DNA of 64,000 nt from Burkholderiales bacterium (GCA_024235795.1 JACKLR010000001.1:124001-188000), one strand, 5' to 3'; counted from the first letter of the stretch, positions 10,401 through 18,850 are shown. Notes: generated by a model not told the origin, from the letters alone. Numbers and translations: made by a program.

Positions 10401-10911
10401 TTCCCACATCCAGTTCAACTATGCGAAGTTCAATATTTCCACCAGCGCCAACCTGTATCGCTTTATTGAATTTCAGTTCAATATTCGCCTCACGCAGTAC
10501 TTCGATTGATTCGTCTTCAGGGATCGCACTTTCAAATTTCGGAGCGTTCTCACTAATGCGTTGATTTAATTCGTTTCCAAACTCGCTATCGTCTTCAGAA
10601 ATAATGGTATGAAATAACTCCCACCATGAATCAACACCCTGGCGTAAAAAATCGGCGACAACTTGCTGAACAAAGGTTTCGGATACGTCCCTGTCAAGTG
10701 CGTTTTTAAAAATTACCTGCGCCAGACCTGCAACGCCACCATTGGTCTCAATCAATGAATTCAGAAAATTATTAACATGTTTAGAGACTCCGTCTACATC
10801 GCCATCTTCAACCGCCTGCTTGATTTCTAGTTTTCTTTCATCCGTCAATGCCAGATCTTTTAGAAGATATAAAATTTCCCCAACTGTGATGTTGTTAAGA
10901 TCATGTGACAT
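4441..10911 (-). CDS. Giant RTX adhesin with eight DUF11 repeats
   Basis: 2156 residues, no classical signal peptide, preceded by AGGAGG. Residues 1-340 hold a helical start and an Ig-like segment. A Calx-beta-like domain covers about 341-456, and eight DUF11/TIGR01451-type repeats cover about 450-1378, each opening with LVLDKQVVSIDAAGDG-like sequence. A second Calx-beta-like domain (about 1390-1498) and a DUF4214-like helical region (about 1500-1655) follow, then an S-layer-like beta region. RTX nonapeptides (GAGDDTIFG, GGSGNDTIN, GGDGNDTF) lie at about 1938-2030. This layout fits a calcium-binding surface adhesin exported by a type I system, with its signal at the C terminus. Repeats 3-4 and 5-6 are essentially identical at DNA level. 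No dedicated type I exporter with an outer-membrane component is adjacent. Confidence 0.85.
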   Translation of the reverse strand: MSHDLNNITVGEILYLLKDLALTDERKLEIKQAVEDGDVDGVSKHVNNFLNSLIETNGGVAGLAQVIFKNALDRDVSETFVQQVVADFLRQGVDSWWELFHTIISEDDSEFGNELNQRISENAPKFESAIPEDESIEVLREANIELKFNKAIQVGAGGNIELRIVELDVGTTIPVENSQISITGDTVTINPENDLSPNAHYAVLIDPGAFVDTEFFIPFEGIIDSDVLDFATIGFTIPRSAVSYNENQIAGYIIKTINEVNNSELTNFEIVTDNGSDYFNNENGYFAIDEAKRVILTEAGVASALNDFEILPNEVTLGIMATDADGNTRVVEEIDLIVEDAIDFTFTADDSVVEGLPLTYTVTTSEPVAEDTEVIFTVLPGNSQAPDQGTNTTNLNDFPAGTFNPLSVTIPAGQTTATFDVTGLIDDIVELPETYAVSAVVGHQTLTRTTNLLDAQPALVLDKQVVSIDAAGDGVLNAAGEVIDYRLVVSNTGNLALTNIVVTDPLTGLNTVIESLAPGGVQDFATRYTLTQADIDNRGGGDDDIDNTAFADSDQTDPVADTELVPLVIPQLVLDKQVVSVDAAGDGVLNAAGDIIDYNILVSNAGNMVLTNIVVIDPLTNMSEVIDILAPGGVQNFATSYTLTQADIDSNGTVQDEIAGFIDNTAFADSDQTEPVADTEQVPIERLLLVIDKQVTGVDVAGDGVLNAAGDIINYNIVVSNTGNTTLTNVEVFDPLTADAIEVGDLAPGSVQNIPTSYTLTQADFDNRGGGDDAIDNTAIAESDQTLPVSDTEQVPLVIVPRLVLDKQVVSIDAAGDGILNAVGEVIDYRLVVSNTGNQALTNVRVQDPLTGFNTVIESLAPGSVQDFATNYTLTQADIDSNGTVQDEIAGFIDNTAFADSDQTEPVADTEQVPIERLLLVIDKQVTGVDVAGDGVLNAAGDIINYNIVVSNTGNTTLTNVEVFDPLTADAIEVGDLAPGSVQNIPTSYTLTQADFDNRGGGDDAIDNTAIAESDQTLPVSDTEQVPLVIVPRLVLDKQVVSIDAAGDGILNAVGEVIDYRLVVSNTGNQALTNVRVQDPLTGFNTVIESLAPGSVQDFATNYTLTQADIDSNGTVQDEIAGFIDNTAFADSDQTDPVADTEQVPLVIQRLVLNKQVVDVDAAGDGILNAAGDIIDYNILVSNAGNMVLTNIVVIDPLTNMSEVIDILAPGGVQNFATSYTLTQADIDSNGTVQDEIAGFIDNTAFADSDQTDPAADTEQVPLVIPQLVLDKQVVSIDAAGDGVLNAAGEVIDYRLVVSNTGNLALTNIVVTDPLTGLNTVIGSLAPEGVQNIPTSYTLTQADIDSNGTVEDSIAGFIDNTATADSDQTVPVSDTVQVPIPRSFVLTAEADSVAEGTALTFTVTASAPVAQDTDVVFTVMPGNSQAADQGTGTTNLSDFVAGTFNPVTVTIPEGGTSATYDVTGIDDGLVESPESYTVQAVVADQTLTQSTNLLDRSNISLTQLYIGFFDAAPGKANLTAFEDVVDSGVTIAQIADYLADHPLFANIMATATTSAEQAEILMGHLGLTPDGVDGSPASQFAEFITASIDSGMGFGSIIYNIVDFLSQGDTLSFEFVEIAELLNNKELVADIYSRNNSSSSLSELQSVLDGVTSRSPSTEAEALAFLQNKGVDTTAQTISLTTNQDNVIGTADNDIFLGPVAITGHPLGNLREETLQSFDIIDGGEGIDTALLEIGATDAVTINPAIANVENLDITSLSADTLDMSQIIGATNVNSISSIDALSLNNVGNIIGLGLRNTNSVTTVNYTDDALSGSNDFMSLNLENAGGVIGINNPSPMTFSVDVLNISSSGLRNNVTLSGEALIATHTINISGPSDLNLTYTVPTAVPDIFRVDARTSAGVSSGNHVLDFSQQSEETFVFGGFGSEIISTGSFGDTIFAGAGDDTIFGNFGDDLITGGSGNDTINGQEGADSLNGDTGDDIINGGSGNDSITGGFGADELDGGDGNDTFIFGAGDSLNTSLDRINNIGIGDILDFDLAIDPLNGTDLTFLGFSASSGITSTSLADDIRNAVINNDNAFDNSGDTVYLRLNGNSIAGSDAWYIVQRGHDDDIFTYDAGSDTVIALVGYPPTVPDGFFATLDIVDGNLQVAQELLPPAG
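7537..8992 (-). repeat. 693-bp tandem duplication inside the RTX adhesin gene
   Basis: Two head-to-tail copies of a 693-bp unit (231 codons, two DUF11 repeats) are essentially identical. Sequence from about 7537 to 8299 recurs at about 8230 to 8992. Boundaries were judged by eye from where single-base differences begin. The near-complete identity points to a recent duplication or gene conversion that keeps the frame. Confidence 0.85.
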
Positions 10912-11011
10912 CTTTATTCCTCCTAGCGCCGTTATCAGATGAAAATATCAATAAGGCCATACAATTTTTGAATAAACCGTGTGTATAACTTTAGTTATCT
11001 CAATCTAATGC

Positions 11012-14000
11012 TTATTGCCTGAGCTCAAACAAATAATCTCCACCTTCTTGGTATCCCGCAGAAGTTAAACCGCCATATTGTGGTGTTTGTGGAAAACTTT
11101 GACTTACACCGGATTGAATTGTCTTAAACAGATTCAATCCAGTATCCCAGGTATTGACTTGTTGAATCGTCTTTATCAAATACCAAGCGAAAATTGAATG
11201 CCCATCCCTGCCTTCATCCGACACAGGTTCATTTGCACCGGCCGTCATGGCCACGACACCTTTTTTTCGGAGAATTTCTTCAAGGTTCTCTGAAAATTGT
11301 GCGCCCTCAATTTTAGATTCACCCGCAAAAACACCGGAATAACAGCTATCCGAAATAACTGCGATCTGTTTTGAATCAATCGCTGCCAACATTTCGGAAA
11401 TGCTTTTATTTGAAATCCAAGTCTTCGCATCCTGTGTAGAAGCATCGCTTGGAATCCAGTAACCATGGCCTGTGTTTTCCAACATTACTCCATGTCCCGC
11501 GTAATAAATCACGATACTGTCATTCGCTTCCATTTCGACAGCAAGCTGATTCAGTGTACTAACAAGTTCGGCCCGCGTAGCGTTCCGGATGACATGCTCC
11601 TCATAACCTAATCGTTCAGAAAACGTGTTTCCAACGACCTGGGCGTCAAACACGGCACTTTCCAATGGCGGAATAGCGGTATCGTCATAATGATTGATAC
11701 CGAATAACACAATATATTTTCGATCAATTTGCGGAATATTCCGTATACTAAATTTCCTTTTACCATATTCGGACGTTTTAATATTCGACTTGTATTCATC
11801 ACGCTGTGCTGCGGTAATTCGGCACGTTCCGGAATCCATCTCATCCAGATGTTTACATATTGGAACGTCAGCAAGACTCGGATCCAGTTCCAGGGAATAA
11901 ATGGCGTCTGAAAAGATCTTTTCTTTGTATTGCTGACGATAGATCATCAACTGCTGCATTTCCGCAACACTCATGCGGCTAAAGTCACGTGTCGAAAATT
12001 GTTTAAATGCCACATCTCGACTGAGATCCAGAAAACCACCTGAAGAAACCATATCAATGGTATTACCCGGTTCAACTGCACCCGAAACAAGCTGCGTACC
12101 TAAAAAACCAGTATTGAGGTTCTGGACTACCGCATCAGTGGTTACTGTATTAGCAGAAGGATCTAACGTATTATCGTTGAGACTTACCAGATAAACCGCA
12201 CCCTCACCACTTTCTTCCCTTAACGCACCAACCGCGAGATAGTCCTCATCCATTGCCAGCGACCAGCCAAAATTTTCATCATTAGCCAACGAAGGAATAC
12301 CTGCTGCTGCCGCCGCTCCCGTTCCAGATGCCAGCTTGTCAACCCAGGTTAATTCCGAGAAATCGTCATTCACATTTGTGAAAAAGTGAACTGCGCCGCG
12401 ATTACCGGTTGCACTATCGCCAAATGCGCTAACAGCCAGATGATTACCGTTCAAAGCAATTGACCAGCCAAAAAAGTCATTATCAGCCAATTCCGGCATG
12501 CCGTTGGCGCCGGTATTCGATTCAATTTTACCCAGCCAGGTTAATCCTGAAAAATCCCCATTTGCACCGCTGAACAAATGAACTGAACCCCGGTCCTCAC
12601 CCATTGAACTGTCACTGAAAGCACCAACAGCCAGTCGGTCACCATCCAAAGCCAGAGACCAGCCAAAAAAATCGGCATCCGCCAATGATGGCATAGCGAT
12701 TGCTCCACTATTCGAGACGATCTTTCCTATCCATGAAGGATTGGTAATATTTGTTTCAATTCCCTTAAATAAATGTACTGCACCGTTATTCCTGCCCACA
12801 GTGCTGTCTCCTGAAGCACCAACGACAAGTCGATCCCCATCCAATGCTAACGCCGTGCCAAAGAAATCAAAGTCTGATAACACAGGCATATTGGAAGCAC
12901 CGAGCCCAGATGCAATTTTATTTCGCCAGGTTAATCCGGAAAAATCATCTCCGACACCTGAAAATAAATGTACCGCTCCTTCGTTCGTTTCAGTTAAAAG
13001 TTCACCCCGAGCACCCACTGCCAGAAAATCGCCATCCAGTGCAACAGCTGTGCCAAAGAAGTCGAAATCATTCAAACCCTTCATACCAAAAGCGCCTATT
13101 CCGGAAGCAATTTTTTTCTGCCAGGTTAGACCTTCAAGATTCTCAGAAGCCATACCTGTGAAAAGATGTACCGCACCACGATCAATGCCATTAGTATCAT
13201 CCCTTGGCGCACCAATTGCTAAACGATCCCCATCCAGCGCTATCGATGTACCAAAGTTATCTCCACTGGTTAACTGTGGGTTTCCATTGACACTTCCAGA
13301 AACTATTTTTCTCACTAATGCTAAATTATCCAGCGAAGCATCGGTAATGATTGTATTTTTTGATTCCGACAATACCGTTCCGTCTAATCCGGTCTGGATG
13401 TTACCTGTCTGCTGTATGACGCCTTTGGATGAAAGTTCAACACTGCCGCCTTGCTGCGCCTGCAACAAACCATGGTGTTCACTCGCTTGTTCCGACCAAA
13501 CGACAATTTCGCCGCCCTTTTCACTGCTATTCGCCCTGACTTCACTTCCAATGCCAATAATCACCTCCCGCGCATGCGGCAAGTCTCCTTCGCCCTGCCA
13601 TCCACCACCGAGATGAACTGTCCCACCTTGACCACTACTACCTGATGCATCCACTTCGGCATTAAGCAATATGACTGAATCACCGCTTACTTCGATTTTC
13701 CCACCCTGATTATTTCCTATGGCTTCTAATGTCGACGAAAAAGCAACTGACTTTTCGCCAATTACACGTATCTGGCCGCCTTGTTGTCCATCAGCAATTA
13801 AAGCGCCATTTGCCATGCCTTCCAGTTTGCCTGTCTCAAGCAGAATTTTGCCACCTGTCCCATTCTGATCTGACACATCAATTTGCCCATCAAGATATGT
13901 CAAATTAACCGCTTTCAAGCTGACTTCCCCGGCATGCGCGATGATTTGACCCTCATGCAGGATATCATTGGCAGCCAAATCAATTGCACCAGCACCGGCC

Positions 14001-14878
14001 TGAACCATACTATTTTCCGAGAGCACGAGCGTTTCAGCCGATTGAAGCACTATGTTTCCCGATGCATTATTGGTTACACTTTGTGCACGTTCAATTCCAT
14101 CAAGATTTACAATGCTGCCGAGCACATCCATTTGTCCATTGGTTGAAACCAAATGTCCCAGATTAACCACATCATTTTCTGGTGCCTCAATTCGTACAAC
14201 CAGATTTGGCGCACCCGAATCAATCATTTCAATATGTTGACCCGCAGCCAACACAATCTGCCCATTGGGCGATTGAATCAGACCATCATGGTGAACCTGC
14301 CCGCCAAGCAACCATACATGCCCGCCAAGCGATGTTCGAATTCCACCATGATTAGTGACATTACCCGAACCGCTTTCTGAAGCATTAAATTGATAATTAT
14401 TCGCCAGAAAATCAAAATCGGATATATTCAACGTTGATGTCACTAAACTACCCACATCAATACGTGCATTTTCACCAATAAAAACACCATGCGGATTAAT
14501 TAACCAGACGCCACCATTACTACTGAGACTGCCAAAAATCTCAGAAGCATTATTCCCTGTTATACGATTAAGTATCTGACTGGAGGCATCCTGCTGCTGA
14601 AAATAAACGCCGCTGCCATCCCCAATAGAAAAATCCTGCCAATTGATAACTGTACCAGGACTGTTGGTTATTGACATATGATTACCCGTCACATCTATTG
14701 AGGCACTCCCATGCACTACGACAGGGTCTACTGGCAACTGTGCGAAAACAATCTGTGGCAATAGCGTGGCCAGCATAAGCAATCCCAGCTTTGAGCCATA
14801 GATACAGAATGATTTTTCGTTGAATTTTGGGAAATTAATTCTATCGATAGTATGAAGGCGGATATCAAATCTGTTCAT
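11012..14878 (-). CDS. Two-partner-secretion exoprotein with FG-GAP repeats and C-terminal caspase domain
   Basis: 1288 residues. A long signal region (about 1-46, ending QIVFA) precedes a TPS/filamentous-haemagglutinin domain (about 47-290) with the hallmark VWLINPHGVFIG, which is recognised by the TpsB pore. After a beta-helix-like region come six FG-GAP-like repeats (FGTSIALDGDRLAIGA, FFGWSLALDGDRLAVGA and so on). The C-terminal domain (about 1040-1288) is a caspase-like peptidase C14: YIVLFGINHY, then the dyad His1129 in YYAGHG and Cys1179 in SDSCYSG. The ATG at 14878 is chosen because GGGGA precedes it; an upstream TTG at 14902 would overlap tpsB. The partner TpsB is directly upstream. 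A secreted caspase carried by a TPS exoprotein is unusual; the substrate is unknown. Confidence 0.87.
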   Translation of the reverse strand: MNRFDIRLHTIDRINFPKFNEKSFCIYGSKLGLLMLATLLPQIVFAQLPVDPVVVHGSASIDVTGNHMSITNSPGTVINWQDFSIGDGSGVYFQQQDASSQILNRITGNNASEIFGSLSSNGGVWLINPHGVFIGENARIDVGSLVTSTLNISDFDFLANNYQFNASESGSGNVTNHGGIRTSLGGHVWLLGGQVHHDGLIQSPNGQIVLAAGQHIEMIDSGAPNLVVRIEAPENDVVNLGHLVSTNGQMDVLGSIVNLDGIERAQSVTNNASGNIVLQSAETLVLSENSMVQAGAGAIDLAANDILHEGQIIAHAGEVSLKAVNLTYLDGQIDVSDQNGTGGKILLETGKLEGMANGALIADGQQGGQIRVIGEKSVAFSSTLEAIGNNQGGKIEVSGDSVILLNAEVDASGSSGQGGTVHLGGGWQGEGDLPHAREVIIGIGSEVRANSSEKGGEIVVWSEQASEHHGLLQAQQGGSVELSSKGVIQQTGNIQTGLDGTVLSESKNTIITDASLDNLALVRKIVSGSVNGNPQLTSGDNFGTSIALDGDRLAIGAPRDDTNGIDRGAVHLFTGMASENLEGLTWQKKIASGIGAFGMKGLNDFDFFGTAVALDGDFLAVGARGELLTETNEGAVHLFSGVGDDFSGLTWRNKIASGLGASNMPVLSDFDFFGTALALDGDRLVVGASGDSTVGRNNGAVHLFKGIETNITNPSWIGKIVSNSGAIAMPSLADADFFGWSLALDGDRLAVGAFSDSSMGEDRGSVHLFSGANGDFSGLTWLGKIESNTGANGMPELADNDFFGWSIALNGNHLAVSAFGDSATGNRGAVHFFTNVNDDFSELTWVDKLASGTGAAAAAGIPSLANDENFGWSLAMDEDYLAVGALREESGEGAVYLVSLNDNTLDPSANTVTTDAVVQNLNTGFLGTQLVSGAVEPGNTIDMVSSGGFLDLSRDVAFKQFSTRDFSRMSVAEMQQLMIYRQQYKEKIFSDAIYSLELDPSLADVPICKHLDEMDSGTCRITAAQRDEYKSNIKTSEYGKRKFSIRNIPQIDRKYIVLFGINHYDDTAIPPLESAVFDAQVVGNTFSERLGYEEHVIRNATRAELVSTLNQLAVEMEANDSIVIYYAGHGVMLENTGHGYWIPSDASTQDAKTWISNKSISEMLAAIDSKQIAVISDSCYSGVFAGESKIEGAQFSENLEEILRKKGVVAMTAGANEPVSDEGRDGHSIFAWYLIKTIQQVNTWDTGLNLFKTIQSGVSQSFPQTPQYGGLTSAGYQEGGDYLFELRQ

Positions 14879-14891
14879 TCTCGTCCCCGGC

Positions 14892-16565
14892 TTAGTAAAC
14901 AAAATTGAGCGATAAATGCACCCGATTAGAACCGGCCATTTTTCGATTACCGTCCATCAGCGCATGCCCCACATCGAGGCGTGTGGTAAGTTGTTTTCCT
15001 ATAGCCAGCCTGATGCCACCCCCAACACCAGCCAATGCACAAGTCGTGTCATTGGTCAGGCAAGTTTTATCTTTATGATTGCCTGCCCAACCAAAATCAA
15101 AAAAAACAAGTGGTCGTAAATTTGCACTTTTCAGTTTTTCATGATTTAAATATTGCAGTACATTGGGGCCGAGTCCTTCAATATTAAAAAATGTACCAAA
15201 GTCACCCACAACTTCTCTTTCACGGTAACCCCGAACACTGATAAATCCGCCCATTGCACTACCACCACCACCAATACCAAATTGTTCTCCAGGGACTAAT
15301 GCATGCGGACTGTATTGCGCTGAAACTCTTGCAGCCAAACCAAAACCAGCCGGCAGATTCAATGAACTGAAACCGAAAAAACGCCAGACAAAATAATTTT
15401 TCTCCGCGCCTAATCTTGCACGCTCATAAGCAGTATTGTGACTACCTCCCGGATTTCCGGAAACGGTAGTATTGAATCCCCACGATAATTTAGGCCCCAT
15501 ACGTTGGCCGGTATATCCCAGGCTGATTGGCGCGATCGTTACATCTGCAATTAACGCATTACTACAACCAGAAACGCCTAAATTCTCTGTTGTGCAATTA
15601 TTATCAAATTGACGCCAATCCCATCCAAAAATGACACGTTGATCATACTCCCCCAAACGCGGCAAATAATGATTAACTCTAAAACCAGCCACATGTCCCT
15701 TACCGGTAAACCCCAAAGGCCCCACACCTACTGGCGTGGTCGTGGAAACACTGTCAATATTGGAATGCGCATAAAATAAATCAAGTGAAGTAAATTGCTT
15801 GTATAAAGGTATCCGATACCCTGCACTGTATACTTGAACTTGCTCAGGATGAGATGGAGAAGTTTGAAACTGAAATGTTCCGACATGATCACGATTCCAT
15901 AGATTAGCATGTTGGATACCGAAATTCATTCTAAAATCTCCGGTACCGGGTGTACCCGCAGTATCCGTACCAAAAAGCAAACGCAGTGGCCTTTCTTCAA
16001 ATACGGTGATATCAGCATTTATATCACCTTGTTGCTTTCCGGCTAATAACACAACTTTGACATCTTTTGCCGGATTTTCATTAGCCAACTGAATATTACG
16101 ATCTATATTTCTTACAATGGGTGTTTGTTGAGCACGTAAATGCGGCAAGCTAGACAAAATATTTGCTTCATTCAAACGCTCATTTTGGTTAATATGAATT
16201 TCTGCAACTTTTCCTTCCAACACTCGGATAACAATTTTCCCACTGGCTATGTCTTGAGGTGGCACGAATGCAACAACGCCACCGTATCCTGCCGCTCGAT
16301 ATGCCTGTTGAATGGCCTCTGCAGCTTTTTCCAGAGCATCAAGTGTTTGCTCATTACCGGCAAGATGCGCAACAGATGGATCAAGCGTTTGATCAGAGAG
16401 TAACGTGTTACCCTGTATTTCAATACCCTTGACAAAAAAAGACGGTTGTAGTCGATCTTTGGATGACGAAGGAATTGTCTGCGCATGTATTTTCAAGCTG
16501 ATGCTACTTATCAACACAACTGCTGTTAATAAAAATACTTTGAAGTATTTTGCTACACCGTTCAT
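14892..16565 (-). CDS. TpsB outer-membrane transporter (ShlB/FhaC/HecB family)
   Basis: 557-residue outer-membrane pore that recognises the TPS domain of its partner and moves it to the cell surface. It has a signal peptide ending near residue 28 (SLKIHAQ) and two POTRA-like modules (about 40-200; FFVKGIEIQGNTLL, GKIVIRVLEGKVAEI). A C-terminal beta-barrel (about 205-557) contains the conserved GGGSAMGGFISVRGYRE loop and ends in aromatic NFVY. Its stop lies 14 bases before the exoprotein ATG, so the two are co-transcribed in the usual B-then-A order. The length fits the family. Confidence 0.9.
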   Translation of the reverse strand: MNGVAKYFKVFLLTAVVLISSISLKIHAQTIPSSSKDRLQPSFFVKGIEIQGNTLLSDQTLDPSVAHLAGNEQTLDALEKAAEAIQQAYRAAGYGGVVAFVPPQDIASGKIVIRVLEGKVAEIHINQNERLNEANILSSLPHLRAQQTPIVRNIDRNIQLANENPAKDVKVVLLAGKQQGDINADITVFEERPLRLLFGTDTAGTPGTGDFRMNFGIQHANLWNRDHVGTFQFQTSPSHPEQVQVYSAGYRIPLYKQFTSLDLFYAHSNIDSVSTTTPVGVGPLGFTGKGHVAGFRVNHYLPRLGEYDQRVIFGWDWRQFDNNCTTENLGVSGCSNALIADVTIAPISLGYTGQRMGPKLSWGFNTTVSGNPGGSHNTAYERARLGAEKNYFVWRFFGFSSLNLPAGFGLAARVSAQYSPHALVPGEQFGIGGGGSAMGGFISVRGYREREVVGDFGTFFNIEGLGPNVLQYLNHEKLKSANLRPLVFFDFGWAGNHKDKTCLTNDTTCALAGVGGGIRLAIGKQLTTRLDVGHALMDGNRKMAGSNRVHLSLNFVY

Positions 16566-17127
16566 CGCACTTTTGCCTTATGTGAAGAGGATTGCCTAAA
16601 CTAGTTTAGATAATACTTAAGTTAAATCTGTACTACAACCAAAAACGCGTTTTTATAACCTTTTCAAAAAACTAGAAAACAAAACCACATTGATGACACT
16701 AACAAAAATGTTAAATTTTTTTGTTATTAATTCTAAAAGTATAACCATCTAAAATAGTTTAAATCAGCCCTTCTGTTTCTAGACGTGATAAATACCACAT
16801 CTAAGCAAAGTAAAAATAGCGCTACCACTGAAGTTTATACCGCTCTCTTCATCCAGCTTAATTCATACCAACTTCAATCAATGATGCATGGCATTTTATT
16901 GAGCTCCCTGTTATTGCTTTGCATTGCTCGGGACAAGGGGCCTGCGATGGATTGTCCATTTATTCAAGTCACAGCCTATCACAGCCCTTTAGCCAACAGC
17001 ATTACGGTATTGCAGTAATAACGTTTTGAATAGAAGCATAAAACATTGTCTCATCCTCATTAATTCACACTAAATCTACGCCGATAAATATCTCCAGAAT
17101 CTTTTATATGTATTCGGAGAAATCTTA
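16566..17127. other. Divergent intergenic region between tpsB and the metzincin gene
   Basis: AT-rich spacer of about 560 bases that must hold the promoters for both flanking genes. No clear promoter, operator or RNA structure was found. A 77-codon open frame at 16785-17018 has no ribosome site and no recognisable domain. Confidence 0.5.
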
Positions 17128-18348
17128 GTGTTAGATGTGAAAATAGATTACAGAGGGTCGATTAGCCAACTCGATATCCAAGAAGCATTAGAAAATACGG
17201 TCCAAGCTTCCTTCGAATGGTTGGATCAATATATTAATTTCAACGGAGTAATTGATGTTCAAATAAATATAGACGAAACCTCTACCGGTCGATTTAGCGG
17301 AACAGGACCAGTGCATGAATATCTCGGCAAAATTAACGGAATTGATACGTGGGAAAATGCTTCAATTACGGAATCCCGTACAGGAATAGATATAGATCCA
17401 GAGACACCCGAATTTATTATTTCTATCGATCCAAATTCAAGTTATTTAGATACACTATGGTGGGATCCTACTCCACGCACACAGACTACGGATGAAATTC
17501 CTGCCAATAAAATTGATGCTTTTTCTGTAGTCTTACATGAAATTCTACATGGATTGGGGATATCAGGATGGTTAGACTGGAATACTGGAAAGCACACTGG
17601 CAATTATCAGTCAATTTGGGACTCATTTATAACCATTGAGAATGGACAAGCATATTTTACTGGCCCTCATGCCACTGAATTTGTAGGAGAATTTGTTGAG
17701 GTTAGGCTTGGCGGTTCACAAGGTGTATATCATTTAGGAAGTGCCAACACACAACAACCCTTTTTAGAGTCGAGTATCATGAACAGCTACCATTTTATCT
17801 ATGGTGAGCGTTATTTGCCTGGCCAGCTTGAATTTGCAATTCTTGAAGACTTGGGCTGGATACTGAAATCACCCACTGAAAGTAAAACCTCTGTTATTAA
17901 TACAGATGGGAACGTTTCCCAAAATACTTCCGGTAATAATCCTGTGGATAACCAATTGAAAAATGATGATATATTTGTTGGTGGAACAGGTGATGACACG
18001 CTTGATGGTGGAGAAGGCAATGATGAACTGTTCGGAAATTCAGGTAATGATGTTTTAAAAATCGGATTTGGCCATGATGAGGCCACTGGTGGTGAAGGTG
18101 ATGATATTTTTCATTTTTATGCACCTGGTTATTTTATTATCCATGACTTTGATCCACTTGCCGATTTATTGGTATTCGATTCTGAAAAAACAGGTCTATA
18201 TACCATTCACGATCTTTTGTCGGTAGTCACGCACTTAGAAGATAAAGAAACGGGCGTAATTGTACATTTTGTTAAAGAATTATCATCCATTACATTGATT
18301 GGAGTGCATCCTGAAGATTTGTCGGTTGATATGTTGGCGTTTATTTGA
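17128..18348 (+). CDS. Secreted metzincin-like metalloprotease with RTX repeats
   Basis: 406 residues, starting at GTG with GGAGA placed eight bases upstream. The zinc motif is HEILHGLG (HExxHxxG). The usual third ligand at the +10 position is replaced by Gly. A later His (VYHLGSANTQ) precedes the Met-turn-like SSIMNSYHF and a closing LEDLGW, an arrangement resembling leishmanolysin-like bacterial enzymes more than serralysins. After a linker, RTX nonapeptides (GGTGDDTLDGGEGNDELFG) lie at about residues 287-340, followed by a hydrophobic tail likely to carry a type I secretion signal. No N-terminal signal peptide is visible, consistent with type I export. The substrate is unknown. Confidence 0.8.
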   Translation: MLDVKIDYRGSISQLDIQEALENTVQASFEWLDQYINFNGVIDVQINIDETSTGRFSGTGPVHEYLGKINGIDTWENASITESRTGIDIDPETPEFIISIDPNSSYLDTLWWDPTPRTQTTDEIPANKIDAFSVVLHEILHGLGISGWLDWNTGKHTGNYQSIWDSFITIENGQAYFTGPHATEFVGEFVEVRLGGSQGVYHLGSANTQQPFLESSIMNSYHFIYGERYLPGQLEFAILEDLGWILKSPTESKTSVINTDGNVSQNTSGNNPVDNQLKNDDIFVGGTGDDTLDGGEGNDELFGNSGNDVLKIGFGHDEATGGEGDDIFHFYAPGYFIIHDFDPLADLLVFDSEKTGLYTIHDLLSVVTHLEDKETGVIVHFVKELSSITLIGVHPEDLSVDMLAFI

Positions 18349-18404
18349 GCAGTCTGGAATATATCGGGTTATCAGCACTGGATAAAAAACTAAGCATCTT
18401 CATG

Positions 18405-18668
18405 TTGTTTCGTCAACAAACTTTTCAAGGCAATAACAACAATTTCATTTCCGGTAGAAAATTCATCAGTTCCACCATAGACAGCAAATTTTCGGGTAGC
18501 GCTAACGTTTTCGCAGGCAAGATGAAATCTTTTTTTATTTTGGGCGCGACACTGTTTTAATCACCATTATCCATAAGTCCTTATTGAATAATTAAAAAGC
18601 AGCAAGTCAATTTCGGCATCCGCAGCTGTACGATAGAAATAGGTTTCCGCCTGGCTCGGCAAAACCGA
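18405..18668 (-). pseudogene. Remnant of an AAA ATPase with DUF4143 C-terminal domain
   Basis: Only the C-terminal part survives, in at least two frames. Reading the minus strand gives ETYFYRTAADAEIDLLL, then after a break and frame change RFHLACENVSATRKFAVYGG, TDEFSTGNEIVVIALKSLL. These match the typical end of DUF4143 ATPases (FYRTxxGAEIDLLL, then VVYGGTD and an IxVIxLxxL end). There is no start, no Walker motifs, and the upstream side is replaced by transposase-like sequence. This is a decayed gene. Confidence 0.65.
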
Positions 18669-18850
18669 GAAAATATTTTCGATCACGAACCCTTCACAGC
18701 TTTTGCCAAGTCAATGCCTATCGTTGTAATCTTTTTGTCAGACGATCCTCTCTGTCTGGCGGGCTTTATTGCACCACCCCATTGGCACTTCGATGCCGTT
18801 TAGGGTAGCGGGCGTCCATTCCATTATTTTTACACCGCTATTTATATTTT
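18669..18850 (-). mobile_element. IS110/IS1111-type insertion sequence fragment (transposase N terminus)
   Basis: The minus strand reads AIKPARQRGSSDKKITTIGI followed by DLAKAV, the typical N terminus of an IS110-family transposase with the first catalytic Asp in GIDLAK. It then runs into a stop, and the sequence continues as the DUF4143 remnant, so the rest of the element has been deleted. The leader before it may be the left end of the element. It is a dead fragment. Confidence 0.65.

Noticed and set aside
12741..13616. 291-codon plus-strand frame
   Set aside because: Antisense to the caspase exoprotein gene; Pro/Ser-rich low-information translation typical of a shadow.
16785..17018. 77-codon frame upstream of the metzincin gene
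   Set aside because: No Shine-Dalgarno sequence, no domain, and located where divergent promoters are expected.
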